From contig CALBMX010000030.1 in assembly GCA_937896235.1 (NCBI GenBank), positions 31,565-95,564 on the forward strand: 64,000 nt of DNA. Direction: 5' to 3'. Below are positions 1 to 8,441 of this stretch, in pieces. Positions within the stretch are counted from its first letter, which is position 1. Every line of letters begins with the position of its first letter. The notes below the pieces were generated by a model. The model was not told the DNA's origin, did not search any database, and worked only from the letters and a program-made list of their open reading frames with translations. A program made the translations under genes and the position numbers. The stretch comes from an uncultured bacterium. GTDB lineage: Bacteria > Planctomycetota > UBA1135 > GCA-002686595.

Positions 1-1
1 T

Positions 2-514
2 GCCGCAGCGGCAGACGCCAAAGGCACTGCGAAGATTGCCCTCAGCGAGGGCAACCATGGTGATAACCGCGTCCTCGACGGCAATGCCCCCGCTGACATG
101 GCGGATGCCACCTGCATCGAGATCAAACTCGAGCGCGTCGACGATCACGTCCAAGGACCTATTGACTTTTTAAAGGTCGATACCCAAGGGTCGGAATGGC
201 TTGCACTGCAAGGTGCCAAGGAGCTGCTCGCGGCGAGCCCGAAGCTAGGCCTCTTAATCGAGTTCTGGCCCTATGCATTACGAGGCTGCGAGCCTAGTGA
301 CCTGCTCGACTTACTTCTCAACATGGGGTTCACACTGGGCAAGGCCACCACGGCGCCCTATCCCATGACCAAGGAGCGCATTCTCGCCCAGGCGCTGCTG
401 CGTGACCCTGTAAAGGGGGGCCTGGATCTATATGGCACCCGCGGCCTTCCCTTTCATGTGGATGGCCTCAAGGGCAAACTTCACGGTATGTGGCGCAGCA
501 TGCGCGAGGACTAA
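2..514 (+). CDS. FkbM-family methyltransferase, C-terminal part (truncated by window start)
   Basis: Frame is open from base 2; 'DFLKVDTQGSEWLALQGAKELL...LLIEFWPYALRG' is typical of FkbM methyltransferases. Confidence 0.75.
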   Translation, partial: AAAADAKGTAKIALSEGNHGDNRVLDGNAPADMADATCIEIKLERVDDHVQGPIDFLKVDTQGSEWLALQGAKELLAASPKLGLLIEFWPYALRGCEPSDLLDLLLNMGFTLGKATTAPYPMTKERILAQALLRDPVKGGLDLYGTRGLPFHVDGLKGKLHGMWRSMRED

Positions 515-521
515 TCTTCGC

Positions 522-1364
522 ATGGTGAACTTCAAAGGGCTCGTTGACTTTCGCTGCCACTTTTTTACATCCGACAGCAAGCCGGTGCAACCGGAGCTTG
601 AACATCAGCTCGCACTCTGGTTGGCCGAACTCGACTCGCATGCGCTCGGCCATCTGGTCACCTACGCGAGCCGCCCAGGCGAGGCGCCTTTGGTCTCGGC
701 AGCGGCGGAAGCTAGCGGTGGCAAAATGCTACCTTTCGCACTGATCAATCCGACCACATGTGACTCCAAGGAGCGCGCGGAGGAGCTCGTCGGTCGCTAT
801 GGCTTTCGAGGCTTTTTGCTCTTTCCCGCGGCCCACGGCTTCCGGATCGGCAGCCCTGAGGTCCAGGGTGTTTTTGAAGTCGCCACCACGATCGGCGCGC
901 CCGTAGTCATTCACTGTGGGTTACTCGCGGCCGAACACAGGGATCAGCTCAAACGTCCCCGCGCCCTAGACCTCTCCCTCGGAAATCCGCTAGAGGTCAT
1001 TCCCGCAGCCACTAGGTTTCCCGAAGTTTCCTTTGTGATTCCCCAGTTCGGCTCTGGCTTCTTTCGTGAGGCGCTCATGGCGGGAGAGATGTGTGAGAAC
1101 GTATTCCTCGACACGTCTACGGAGAACCGCTGGATTCGAACACAGCCTTCCGTCTTACGCCTCGAGGATGTTTTCGAGAGGGCACTTGGTGTCTTTGGGG
1201 CGGACCGCATTCTCTTTGGGACGGGAAGTACGCCAACTCCTCGCGCTTGGCGCCACGATCTATTCACCGTGCAGCGCGAGGCCCTCGGAGCCCTCGAAAT
1301 CTCGGCAGCCGACCAGTCCCTGATCTTCAGGGATAACGCTCACCGGCTTCTAGGCCTGAGCTAA
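522..1364 (+). CDS. Amidohydrolase-2-like TIM-barrel protein with degenerate metal site
   Basis: Fold-level motifs 'GFRGFLLFPAAHGFRI', 'PVVIHCG', 'VFLDTSTE', 'ADRILFGTGSTP'; ATG at 522 just after the upstream stop. Confidence 0.65.
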   Translation: MVNFKGLVDFRCHFFTSDSKPVQPELEHQLALWLAELDSHALGHLVTYASRPGEAPLVSAAAEASGGKMLPFALINPTTCDSKERAEELVGRYGFRGFLLFPAAHGFRIGSPEVQGVFEVATTIGAPVVIHCGLLAAEHRDQLKRPRALDLSLGNPLEVIPAATRFPEVSFVIPQFGSGFFREALMAGEMCENVFLDTSTENRWIRTQPSVLRLEDVFERALGVFGADRILFGTGSTPTPRAWRHDLFTVQREALGALEISAADQSLIFRDNAHRLLGLS

Positions 1365-1485
1365 GGGACTTCGGCACGCGGCTTGCATCTAGCTGGGTCC
1401 CCCCTCCCCTTGCCAGGCCTTTGCGCATCCGCAGTTCCCTGGCAGTCCCGAATATGTCCGTAACGGAACAGCCGAGGCCACCACG

Positions 1486-3432
1486 ATGATGCCGCTGCCA
1501 ACAACCCTCGCAATTCTCGCACTCACTCTTCCAGCGCTCACACACGGTGGAACTTACACGGGCCCGGGCTCAACGGTTCCCATTGCCGCCGACACTGCGC
1601 CTCCAACAAAACCGGTAACCCCCTCGAGACCCAAAACAACCCCGCTAACCAGTGGCGGACCAAGTCCCGCCACGAGTGCCCCCATCATTCATGGCACCTC
1701 GGTCACAGGAACGGCACCAACCTTTGACATGACCCACTGGGGTTTGTGGTGGAAGTTCAACAAGGAGTCCTTGCTTGATCTGCGCGCGAGACTCGCGCGC
1801 GGGAAAGTCTCGAGCGGAGACGGGCCCTATGGACGACCGGCGGAGTCATTGATCAAGGATCGGGTCCTGCCGATTCTTTTTGCCGCGATAGAAGACGAGA
1901 GTTATGACGGGCTCATCTCCGGCTCCATCGTTGCATTGGGGAGAATCGGCTCACCCCAAGACAAACAAATGGCGGCGGCATTTGAAGCCGCATTCGCACG
2001 AAAGTCGGGAGAGGTTAGAGAGACTGCTGCGCTTGGACTTGGACTCTTGGGAGAGCACGAAGCCATGGATCGATTGGCGGGGATTCTCTCTGATCCAAAG
2101 CGCTCAAAAGAGGAGCTAGGGTACTCGGCAGGGGACCACATGCGTGCGTACGCGGCGTACTCCATGGGATTTCTAGCTCGCCGCAATCGGATTGCCGATG
2201 TAAAGGGAATGGCGGCCCTTAGCCTCATGGAGCGTGTTCTGGACAGGCGTGATGACATGGACGTACGTGTCGCAAGCCTAAATGCGCTCGGCATGGTTGA
2301 GCTTCCTTGGACGCGCACACTACTCGCCCCTTCCCCGATGGCAAGTCGAGAGGGTTTGGTCAAACAGCTCCTTGAGATGTATACCAAAGGGGCTGAGGAA
2401 GCCCTGATGTCGCACCTGCCTGTCACGATCGCGCGCATTCTTCACGGCGCGCCAACGGCCTTGCGCACAGCCGTCATGGCCACCCTCTTGGACAGCTGGG
2501 ACCCAAAGCTCGATCGTTACGAAGCAGCAGGTCTCGTCTTGGCCTACGGTGAGTGCGAGGCCAACTGGGAATCAGAGATCGGTCAACGGGTTACGAGCCT
2601 CTTGATCGAAACGGCAAGCCAAGGGGAAGCCGCGTTCCCCCGCAGGCTCGCTCTGATTAGCCTAGGCAAGCTGGCAGCGCGAGTTACGGTAACCGGATTT
2701 CCGGATCGAAGTGCGATGGCTACCTTGGAGCCCTTCTTGATCAAGATGCAGAAGCTTGGACGCTCCGCCGATCGCCCCTGGATTGGTTTGGCCGCCGCGG
2801 TGTACAACGCGGGGATCGTCAAGCACAACGCGCTTCCTGGCGACGAGCTACTCGCGATGCTGCGCCTCCTTGTGGAAGATAGTGAGTCGGTCGACACGGC
2901 GTCCACCGCAGCGTTCGCGATTGGCCTCGCCGAAGACCATGCCTCGGGTCCATTCCTCACACGGCAACTTGAGAAGGCCTCCTCCGCCTCGCTGCGTGGA
3001 TTTCTTGCGACGGCCATCGGATTGGTTGGCTACCAAGAGGCCAAACCACTGCTAATCCAAACTCTAGAGAAGGTGCGCTTCTCACCCACCGATCTAGAGA
3101 ACACCTCGATCGGACTAGCACTACTCGACCAAGCTGGTACGGCAGAACGCCTTCGCAAGATGCTCGACGAGACGAACTTGACTTCCTTGGCAGGGTCTTT
3201 GGCCTATACGCTGGGACGCATCAGCGACGCCTCGGCAATTCCCCTGATCGCAAACATGTACTCTAAAAAAACGGCCGGACTCACTCGAACCTACATCGTC
3301 ATCGCGTTAGGCCTTGCCTGTGAGGACGGCAGACTTCCCTGGTTCGTCGAACTCTCCGAGGGCTCCAACTACGCGGCATGGTCTCCGAGCCTATTCGACG
3401 ACGCCGGAAAGGGCGTGCTGAACTTGTTCTAG
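1486..3432 (+). CDS. Secreted HEAT-repeat-like protein
   Basis: N-terminal signal-like segment; repeated Ala/Leu-rich helices ('AALGLGLLGEHEAMDRLAGIL', 'TAAFAIGLAEDHASGPFL'). Confidence 0.6.
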   Translation: MMPLPTTLAILALTLPALTHGGTYTGPGSTVPIAADTAPPTKPVTPSRPKTTPLTSGGPSPATSAPIIHGTSVTGTAPTFDMTHWGLWWKFNKESLLDLRARLARGKVSSGDGPYGRPAESLIKDRVLPILFAAIEDESYDGLISGSIVALGRIGSPQDKQMAAAFEAAFARKSGEVRETAALGLGLLGEHEAMDRLAGILSDPKRSKEELGYSAGDHMRAYAAYSMGFLARRNRIADVKGMAALSLMERVLDRRDDMDVRVASLNALGMVELPWTRTLLAPSPMASREGLVKQLLEMYTKGAEEALMSHLPVTIARILHGAPTALRTAVMATLLDSWDPKLDRYEAAGLVLAYGECEANWESEIGQRVTSLLIETASQGEAAFPRRLALISLGKLAARVTVTGFPDRSAMATLEPFLIKMQKLGRSADRPWIGLAAAVYNAGIVKHNALPGDELLAMLRLLVEDSESVDTASTAAFAIGLAEDHASGPFLTRQLEKASSASLRGFLATAIGLVGYQEAKPLLIQTLEKVRFSPTDLENTSIGLALLDQAGTAERLRKMLDETNLTSLAGSLAYTLGRISDASAIPLIANMYSKKTAGLTRTYIVIALGLACEDGRLPWFVELSEGSNYAAWSPSLFDDAGKGVLNLF

Positions 3433-3439
3433 CAGGCAC

Positions 3440-5059
3440 CTACCAGCGCCTAAGTACAAGCGAGCGGTTCGGGGGGAATCCATCGGCTTCGCTTAAAGGG
3501 AACACCTCGTAATCCTGAGTTTTGGCTAGCCTCGCGAGGCTAGCCTCGCTCGTTTGAGGGCGACTCAAATATGCGCTTCGATAGGTCGGGTGAAAGCGCT
3601 CGAAAAAATCGATGTCCACCAAACGATCATGGCCGGGTGTGCTGCGGACAGTCGCCGGCTTCGAAGCTTGGAGCACCTCGCTGCTAGTCAAACCGTACAG
3701 GTCTAGGATAACGAGGTTCGAGAAGTAGCCGACAGCGCCGATTGGCCCGAGCACGAGGGACTGATCCGGCGTAGTGTGAAGGGCGAGCGCTTTTCCGACC
3801 AGACTCCACTCGCGGCAGCGCTCTCGCATCCCGAACCAAAAGACGTACTCCGACTCGTAAGCTGGGCTAGACCAACGAAACCAAAGTGCCTCTCGCAGAG
3901 CCTTGGGAGCAACATAAGTATCCGTCGCAGGGGCCGCGTTGGTCAACAAAAAGAGCACGCCAACACTAAAACCAGCAAAGGCAGAGGAGCGGTGCAGGCG
4001 CTCTACAAAGACTCCAAAGAGAAGCGCCAGGAACGCCGCTGCGGGAAAAAAGAAGCGCCCCATTGCCATGAAGTCGCCGCCCACGACAATTGAATAACAG
4101 AAGGTTGCAGCGGCTACGAGAGATGCGGTGCAAAGCGCGTCGAAGGCGTTGCTTTGCCTTCGGGCGAGGCGCAGGGCACAGAGCCCCAAGCCAAAGGCTA
4201 GGGCCGTCGCAGTGGCCGGCAAAATAGCCCAATAATGAAGGACATATTTGGCTCCGCGTTCGAGCGAGAGCGCAGACATCCCGACCTTCGCGCGTGCGGT
4301 GTTAGGAAGATAGTCGCCGTAGGTATTAAGCCTCCATGCGATAAAGATTGCTCCAACGACAGTGAGTAATGCAGCAGCCCTCGCAAAGGCGCCCCAGAAG
4401 TCGCGTGGCGCAATGGCATCGACTTCGACAGGCTTCCGAGCCCATCGCCTCCAGAAAAAAGCGACGAGCGCGACTCCTAAGAGGACAACGATCCAAAAGG
4501 GTCCATCAGCTCGAAGGAGGCAGGTGGCGACACCAGCAATCCCGGCGCGCCAACCATTGGGGCGATCAGGATTGGAGAAGAGCGCTTCGTAGCAGAGAAA
4601 AATCGAGAGCGCAAACAAGCTGGAGGAGAGACCACCCGTAGTCCAAACGCCTACAGTCGGGAGGGTCGCGAAAAATGCCCCTGCAGCCAAGAGTCCAACC
4701 GTGGAGAGCCCCAACCGCAGACGAGCAAAATTTAGGAGCGAGCCCAAGAGTGCGAACGAAGCGACAACCGAAAGCAGGCGGGACCAAACAGCAATGTCCC
4801 AGCCCAGCTTCTCTACGCCTCCTAAGATCACAGCCCACAGAAACTCCGAATATCCCTCTACAGGAGGGTCCGTCCCTGGGTTGTACACCAGCCCAAGACC
4901 TGCGGCGAAGTTTTTCGAATAACGAAAGAGGATGTAGGCATCGTCTGAAACGAAATTGAACTGCCAGACGAAGCCCGCCAAAACTGCGGCCGTGCCTACA
5001 AAAATAAGGAGAAACGCCCGCTTGGAGACGAGTGCCAAAGAAGTCGATGTGCTGTCCAC
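3440..5059 (-). CDS. Polytopic membrane protein, GT-C/ArnT-like glycosyltransferase candidate
   Basis: Many TM segments; 'FVSDDAYILFRYSKNFAAGLGLVYNPGTDPPVEGYSEFLW' resembles GT-C fold proteins. Confidence 0.55.
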   Translation of the reverse strand: MDSTSTSLALVSKRAFLLIFVGTAAVLAGFVWQFNFVSDDAYILFRYSKNFAAGLGLVYNPGTDPPVEGYSEFLWAVILGGVEKLGWDIAVWSRLLSVVASFALLGSLLNFARLRLGLSTVGLLAAGAFFATLPTVGVWTTGGLSSSLFALSIFLCYEALFSNPDRPNGWRAGIAGVATCLLRADGPFWIVVLLGVALVAFFWRRWARKPVEVDAIAPRDFWGAFARAAALLTVVGAIFIAWRLNTYGDYLPNTARAKVGMSALSLERGAKYVLHYWAILPATATALAFGLGLCALRLARRQSNAFDALCTASLVAAATFCYSIVVGGDFMAMGRFFFPAAAFLALLFGVFVERLHRSSAFAGFSVGVLFLLTNAAPATDTYVAPKALREALWFRWSSPAYESEYVFWFGMRERCREWSLVGKALALHTTPDQSLVLGPIGAVGYFSNLVILDLYGLTSSEVLQASKPATVRSTPGHDRLVDIDFFERFHPTYRSAYLSRPQTSEASLARLAKTQDYEVFPLSEADGFPPNRSLVLRRW

Positions 5060-5084
5060 GGCGCCACCCTATCATGAGTCCTTC

Positions 5085-6554
5085 ATGTTGCATGCAATCG
5101 ATCCTATGAGAGTCCCCTTCCACCCGTCCCCATTCGGCAAGTGTTGCGGCAAGTACGCGCTGACTTGGCTAGCGATCGCCACGACCCTAGCCTCTTGTGG
5201 TGAGCGGGTAGGCGACACGACCCGCGCGCGATCCGATGCACCCAACATCTTGCTGATCACGGTGGACACATTGCGCGCCGATCACGTGGGCGCATGGGGC
5301 TACGAACGAAACACCTCGCCCTCCATGGACGCCTTTGCCGCCAAGAGCATTGTCTTCGAGCGCGCATACGCTCCAGCCCCATGGACGATGCCTTCCGTTG
5401 CGTCCCTTCACACGGGACTCTATCCATCGGCTCATACGATTCAACGTCCCCGAGCTGCGCTTCCCGAAGAGGTCGTAACGATCGCAGAAATCCTGCAAAG
5501 CGAAGGTTGGTCCACAGCGTCGGTGACAAGTAACTCCCTACTCGCCGAGAGGTTCGGATACGGACAAGGATTCGACTTCTACGACACAGGCGACGCGATC
5601 GACCACGCGTACATCTCTACACCAGGGGTCACCAAAACCGCGAAAGACTTCTTGGCTGACTTTTCCACTTCCGACAAGCCGTTTTTCCTATCAGTCCTCT
5701 ACTTCGACCCCCACTACGATTGGCTGAGCCACGACAAGGGTTTCGCCGCAGAGTCCGCCGGTCGTTTGGACGGTGGCGAAACCATCCATGAGCTGCGCGA
5801 TATGGCGAAAGAAGGTGCGGGGCTAGCAACCGCTGAGCTCGCGCTCCTTCGGGATCGTTATGACGAGGAGATCCGCTTTACAGATGACGGCATTGGGGAC
5901 CTCTTGGCAGAGCTCGAAAAACTCGGCCTCGCAAAAAACACAGTTGTCCTTTTTACCGCGGACCACGGCGAGGAGTTCATGGAGCACGGATGGCTTGGCC
6001 ACACGCGCTTCCTTTATGACGGCATGATCCATGTCCCTCTTGCCATTTTTGATCCGCGCACCAGCGCTGCTCCCCCGCAACGCATAAGCCAGCCGGTCTC
6101 CACAGTGTCCGTCACTCCGACCATCGTTGAGCTCGCTGGACTCGATGAGGGTAAGTACGAATTCGGTGAGCGCTCTTTGGCTCCGCTCGTCCGCGGCTCG
6201 AAGGATTTCCCCTTTGGACTTGTCTTTAGCGAGGTCAACTTCAAGGCGGCACAAAAGGGAAACGAGGAGAAGGAGGCCCACTTCAAGGCTGTCATCGACG
6301 GAACAACTAAGTTCATCCGCGTTCCTGGCAAACCCATCTTTGAAGCCTACGACACCTCGGTCGATCCCCAAGAGCAAGACAACTTGATGAGCGGGCCGGA
6401 AGCAGGTGCCCTCAGACTAAAATACAATCCGCACATCGCGAACTGGACAAAGACCCAAGTGGAGCGCGCCTACGAACCTCGGACGGTAATCTATACCGAT
6501 CAAGATCTAGAACGCATGCGGGACCTGGGCTACCTCGACAGCGCTGCGGATTAA
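5085..6554 (+). CDS. Sulfatase-like hydrolase (alkaline phosphatase superfamily), lipoprotein-like N-terminus
   Basis: 'NILLITVDTLRADHVGAWGYERNTSPSMDAFA', 'TVVLFTADHGEEFMEHGWLGHTRFLYDGMIHVPL'. Confidence 0.85.
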   Translation: MLHAIDPMRVPFHPSPFGKCCGKYALTWLAIATTLASCGERVGDTTRARSDAPNILLITVDTLRADHVGAWGYERNTSPSMDAFAAKSIVFERAYAPAPWTMPSVASLHTGLYPSAHTIQRPRAALPEEVVTIAEILQSEGWSTASVTSNSLLAERFGYGQGFDFYDTGDAIDHAYISTPGVTKTAKDFLADFSTSDKPFFLSVLYFDPHYDWLSHDKGFAAESAGRLDGGETIHELRDMAKEGAGLATAELALLRDRYDEEIRFTDDGIGDLLAELEKLGLAKNTVVLFTADHGEEFMEHGWLGHTRFLYDGMIHVPLAIFDPRTSAAPPQRISQPVSTVSVTPTIVELAGLDEGKYEFGERSLAPLVRGSKDFPFGLVFSEVNFKAAQKGNEEKEAHFKAVIDGTTKFIRVPGKPIFEAYDTSVDPQEQDNLMSGPEAGALRLKYNPHIANWTKTQVERAYEPRTVIYTDQDLERMRDLGYLDSAAD

Positions 6555-8401
6555 AGCGAGCGCTGAATCATTAACACCAAAGCTGGCATGAGCCGGATCT
6601 CGGCACCTGCGGGGTTCGAACCAGAGACCTCCACCCGACTGGCCATTAAGCCGTGCTCGCGGCCATAGGCACCGAGGGTCGTACGCAAGACTGCAATAAA
6701 AAAGGCACGCAGCTCCCTCTGATTCTGCCCAAGTTCAGGCTGCATCGCGATCGCTAGGCCGTGCATTAGATTGACAGGTGCCCCAGGAACGTCGCCGACC
6801 TCAAGCCCAAACCTAGGCTCCCAACGGTGGTGGGACACGTCAACCCAACGCCCTCCCGTATCCATCTCGCCCTTGACGTGCGCGCGAACAGCCTTGCGAA
6901 GAAGCTCGCCGACCCCTTTCGCGCGCTCTGGGTGCGTCCGAGCCACACCGACAAAGCCCTCCCAACCCCGGATTTGATCAGCGGCGACAAATCCGCCGTG
7001 CTCAAGGGTCTTCTGCAAGGGCCCCTCAAAATAGTCCAGTCCGCTCTCGCTTAGCCTGCCAAGAATCAAGTGCTCTGGAAACGCTTCCGCCATCGCAACC
7101 GACCGCTTGCCAAAGTGCCCGTAGAAGTCGTCTAATCCCGGGTCGATCGAATCCCATGTTCCACCCCACATGTGAAGGAACTCAAACTTCGATAGCGCGC
7201 GCAGTGCCGCAGTTAAATAGCGCTCGTCGCCCGTCAATTTCGAGAGCCGTACAAGCTCTGTCGGCATATCCAACTCGCGTATACTTGGCACCATCGTGTC
7301 GCCGTGGCCATCGTTTGGGAAGTAGCGACTCGCCACCTCACCCGTGGGCAATACGCCCTGCTCCAAGACGGTCTCACCGAAGCGGATTGCAATCTCAAGT
7401 GCACGCTCACGCTCCGCATTGGGGCCATGCGAAGCCAAATCAATCAAGAATCGAAGGTACCTTGCCGCTTCGATCGGACGCTCATCTAGCGGTACATCAA
7501 GAACTGGATCCCAAAGGCGAGGCGTACCCGTTTCAGCACTCCAAGAGATGTCTAAAAAATCGGCTACATGCTTGTCCAAGAGCTCTTGCCACACCTTCGC
7601 TTTTGGCTGGACACCTTCGAGCTGAAGAGCTTTAGCGTCTGCTACTTCCAAGAGCGATTCAAAAAATACGCTGACACCCGCCGGAGCGTCCGCTAAGGGC
7701 TCGCCTGTGATCACGTCAAAGATGGCAGTCGTATACATACTGGGACGGGGACCTTTTGTGTCCATGCCACGTTGCGCCCACTCGGAAACGATGTTGTCCA
7801 GGGCCCCGATGATCTCCAGAGCGAAGGCCTCGGGCTCGGGATCTGGAAATGGGACGAGGAACTCGATGTCGTCCCACATCGCCGAATCGCCAGCCTGCGC
7901 AGTAAGTGTCACTGCGAAGCGAGGAATCAGCGCGGCACCAAGTTGCTCTTCCAGCTGCTTGGCAGTCACCTCGAAAGCGGCGCTCCCGCCATCGGCACCT
8001 CCCTCCAACTCGATCCGTGCTCTCTCCCCACTGCCATTTTGAAAAATCAAGAGTCCCCGACCTTGAACCTTGCCCCGAATGGAGAGCCCCATGTCGGGAT
8101 CGCTCACGAGCGGAACGTAGGCCGCCAGGGGTTGAGTCAAACTCGAACCGCTTGCCGTGAAGATCCCCCCGCCTCGCAGCACGGGGTGGCCGGAGGTCGT
8201 CACCCACCATGGAATCGCGGTTCCAAACCGAACACCGGCGATCTCCCAGGCAGGCAGTGCAAAGTCGCCATTGTCGCAAAGGTTAATGCGGAGGACGGCC
8301 TCCTTGGATGTACCTTGGACCGCTGCGCCAAGGGCGCGGCCCGTAGTGGACAGCACGGCGACAGCGAGGACCGTAAAAAGGATTTTAGAGCTTCTCAACA
8401 T
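6551..8401 (-). CDS. Secreted hypothetical protein, possibly alpha/alpha-barrel
   Basis: Long ORF, signal-like 'MLRSSKILFTVLAVAVLSTTGRALGAA'; overlaps the convergent sulfatase gene by 4 bp. Confidence 0.6.
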   Translation of the reverse strand: MLRSSKILFTVLAVAVLSTTGRALGAAVQGTSKEAVLRINLCDNGDFALPAWEIAGVRFGTAIPWWVTTSGHPVLRGGGIFTASGSSLTQPLAAYVPLVSDPDMGLSIRGKVQGRGLLIFQNGSGERARIELEGGADGGSAAFEVTAKQLEEQLGAALIPRFAVTLTAQAGDSAMWDDIEFLVPFPDPEPEAFALEIIGALDNIVSEWAQRGMDTKGPRPSMYTTAIFDVITGEPLADAPAGVSVFFESLLEVADAKALQLEGVQPKAKVWQELLDKHVADFLDISWSAETGTPRLWDPVLDVPLDERPIEAARYLRFLIDLASHGPNAERERALEIAIRFGETVLEQGVLPTGEVASRYFPNDGHGDTMVPSIRELDMPTELVRLSKLTGDERYLTAALRALSKFEFLHMWGGTWDSIDPGLDDFYGHFGKRSVAMAEAFPEHLILGRLSESGLDYFEGPLQKTLEHGGFVAADQIRGWEGFVGVARTHPERAKGVGELLRKAVRAHVKGEMDTGGRWVDVSHHRWEPRFGLEVGDVPGAPVNLMHGLAIAMQPELGQNQRELRAFFIAVLRTTLGAYGREHGLMASRVEVSGSNPAGAEIRLMPALVLMIQRSL

Positions 8402-8441
8402 GGTGAAGCATTCTTGCACAACTCAACGCACAATAGTGAGC

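Noticed and set aside
1902-2438. Many long antisense ORFs across the window (e.g. 1902-2438 -, 11659-12540 +, 5823-6377 -)
   Set aside because: They lie opposite well-supported genes, are low-complexity Arg/Ser-rich, and are expected shadow ORFs in GC-rich coding DNA
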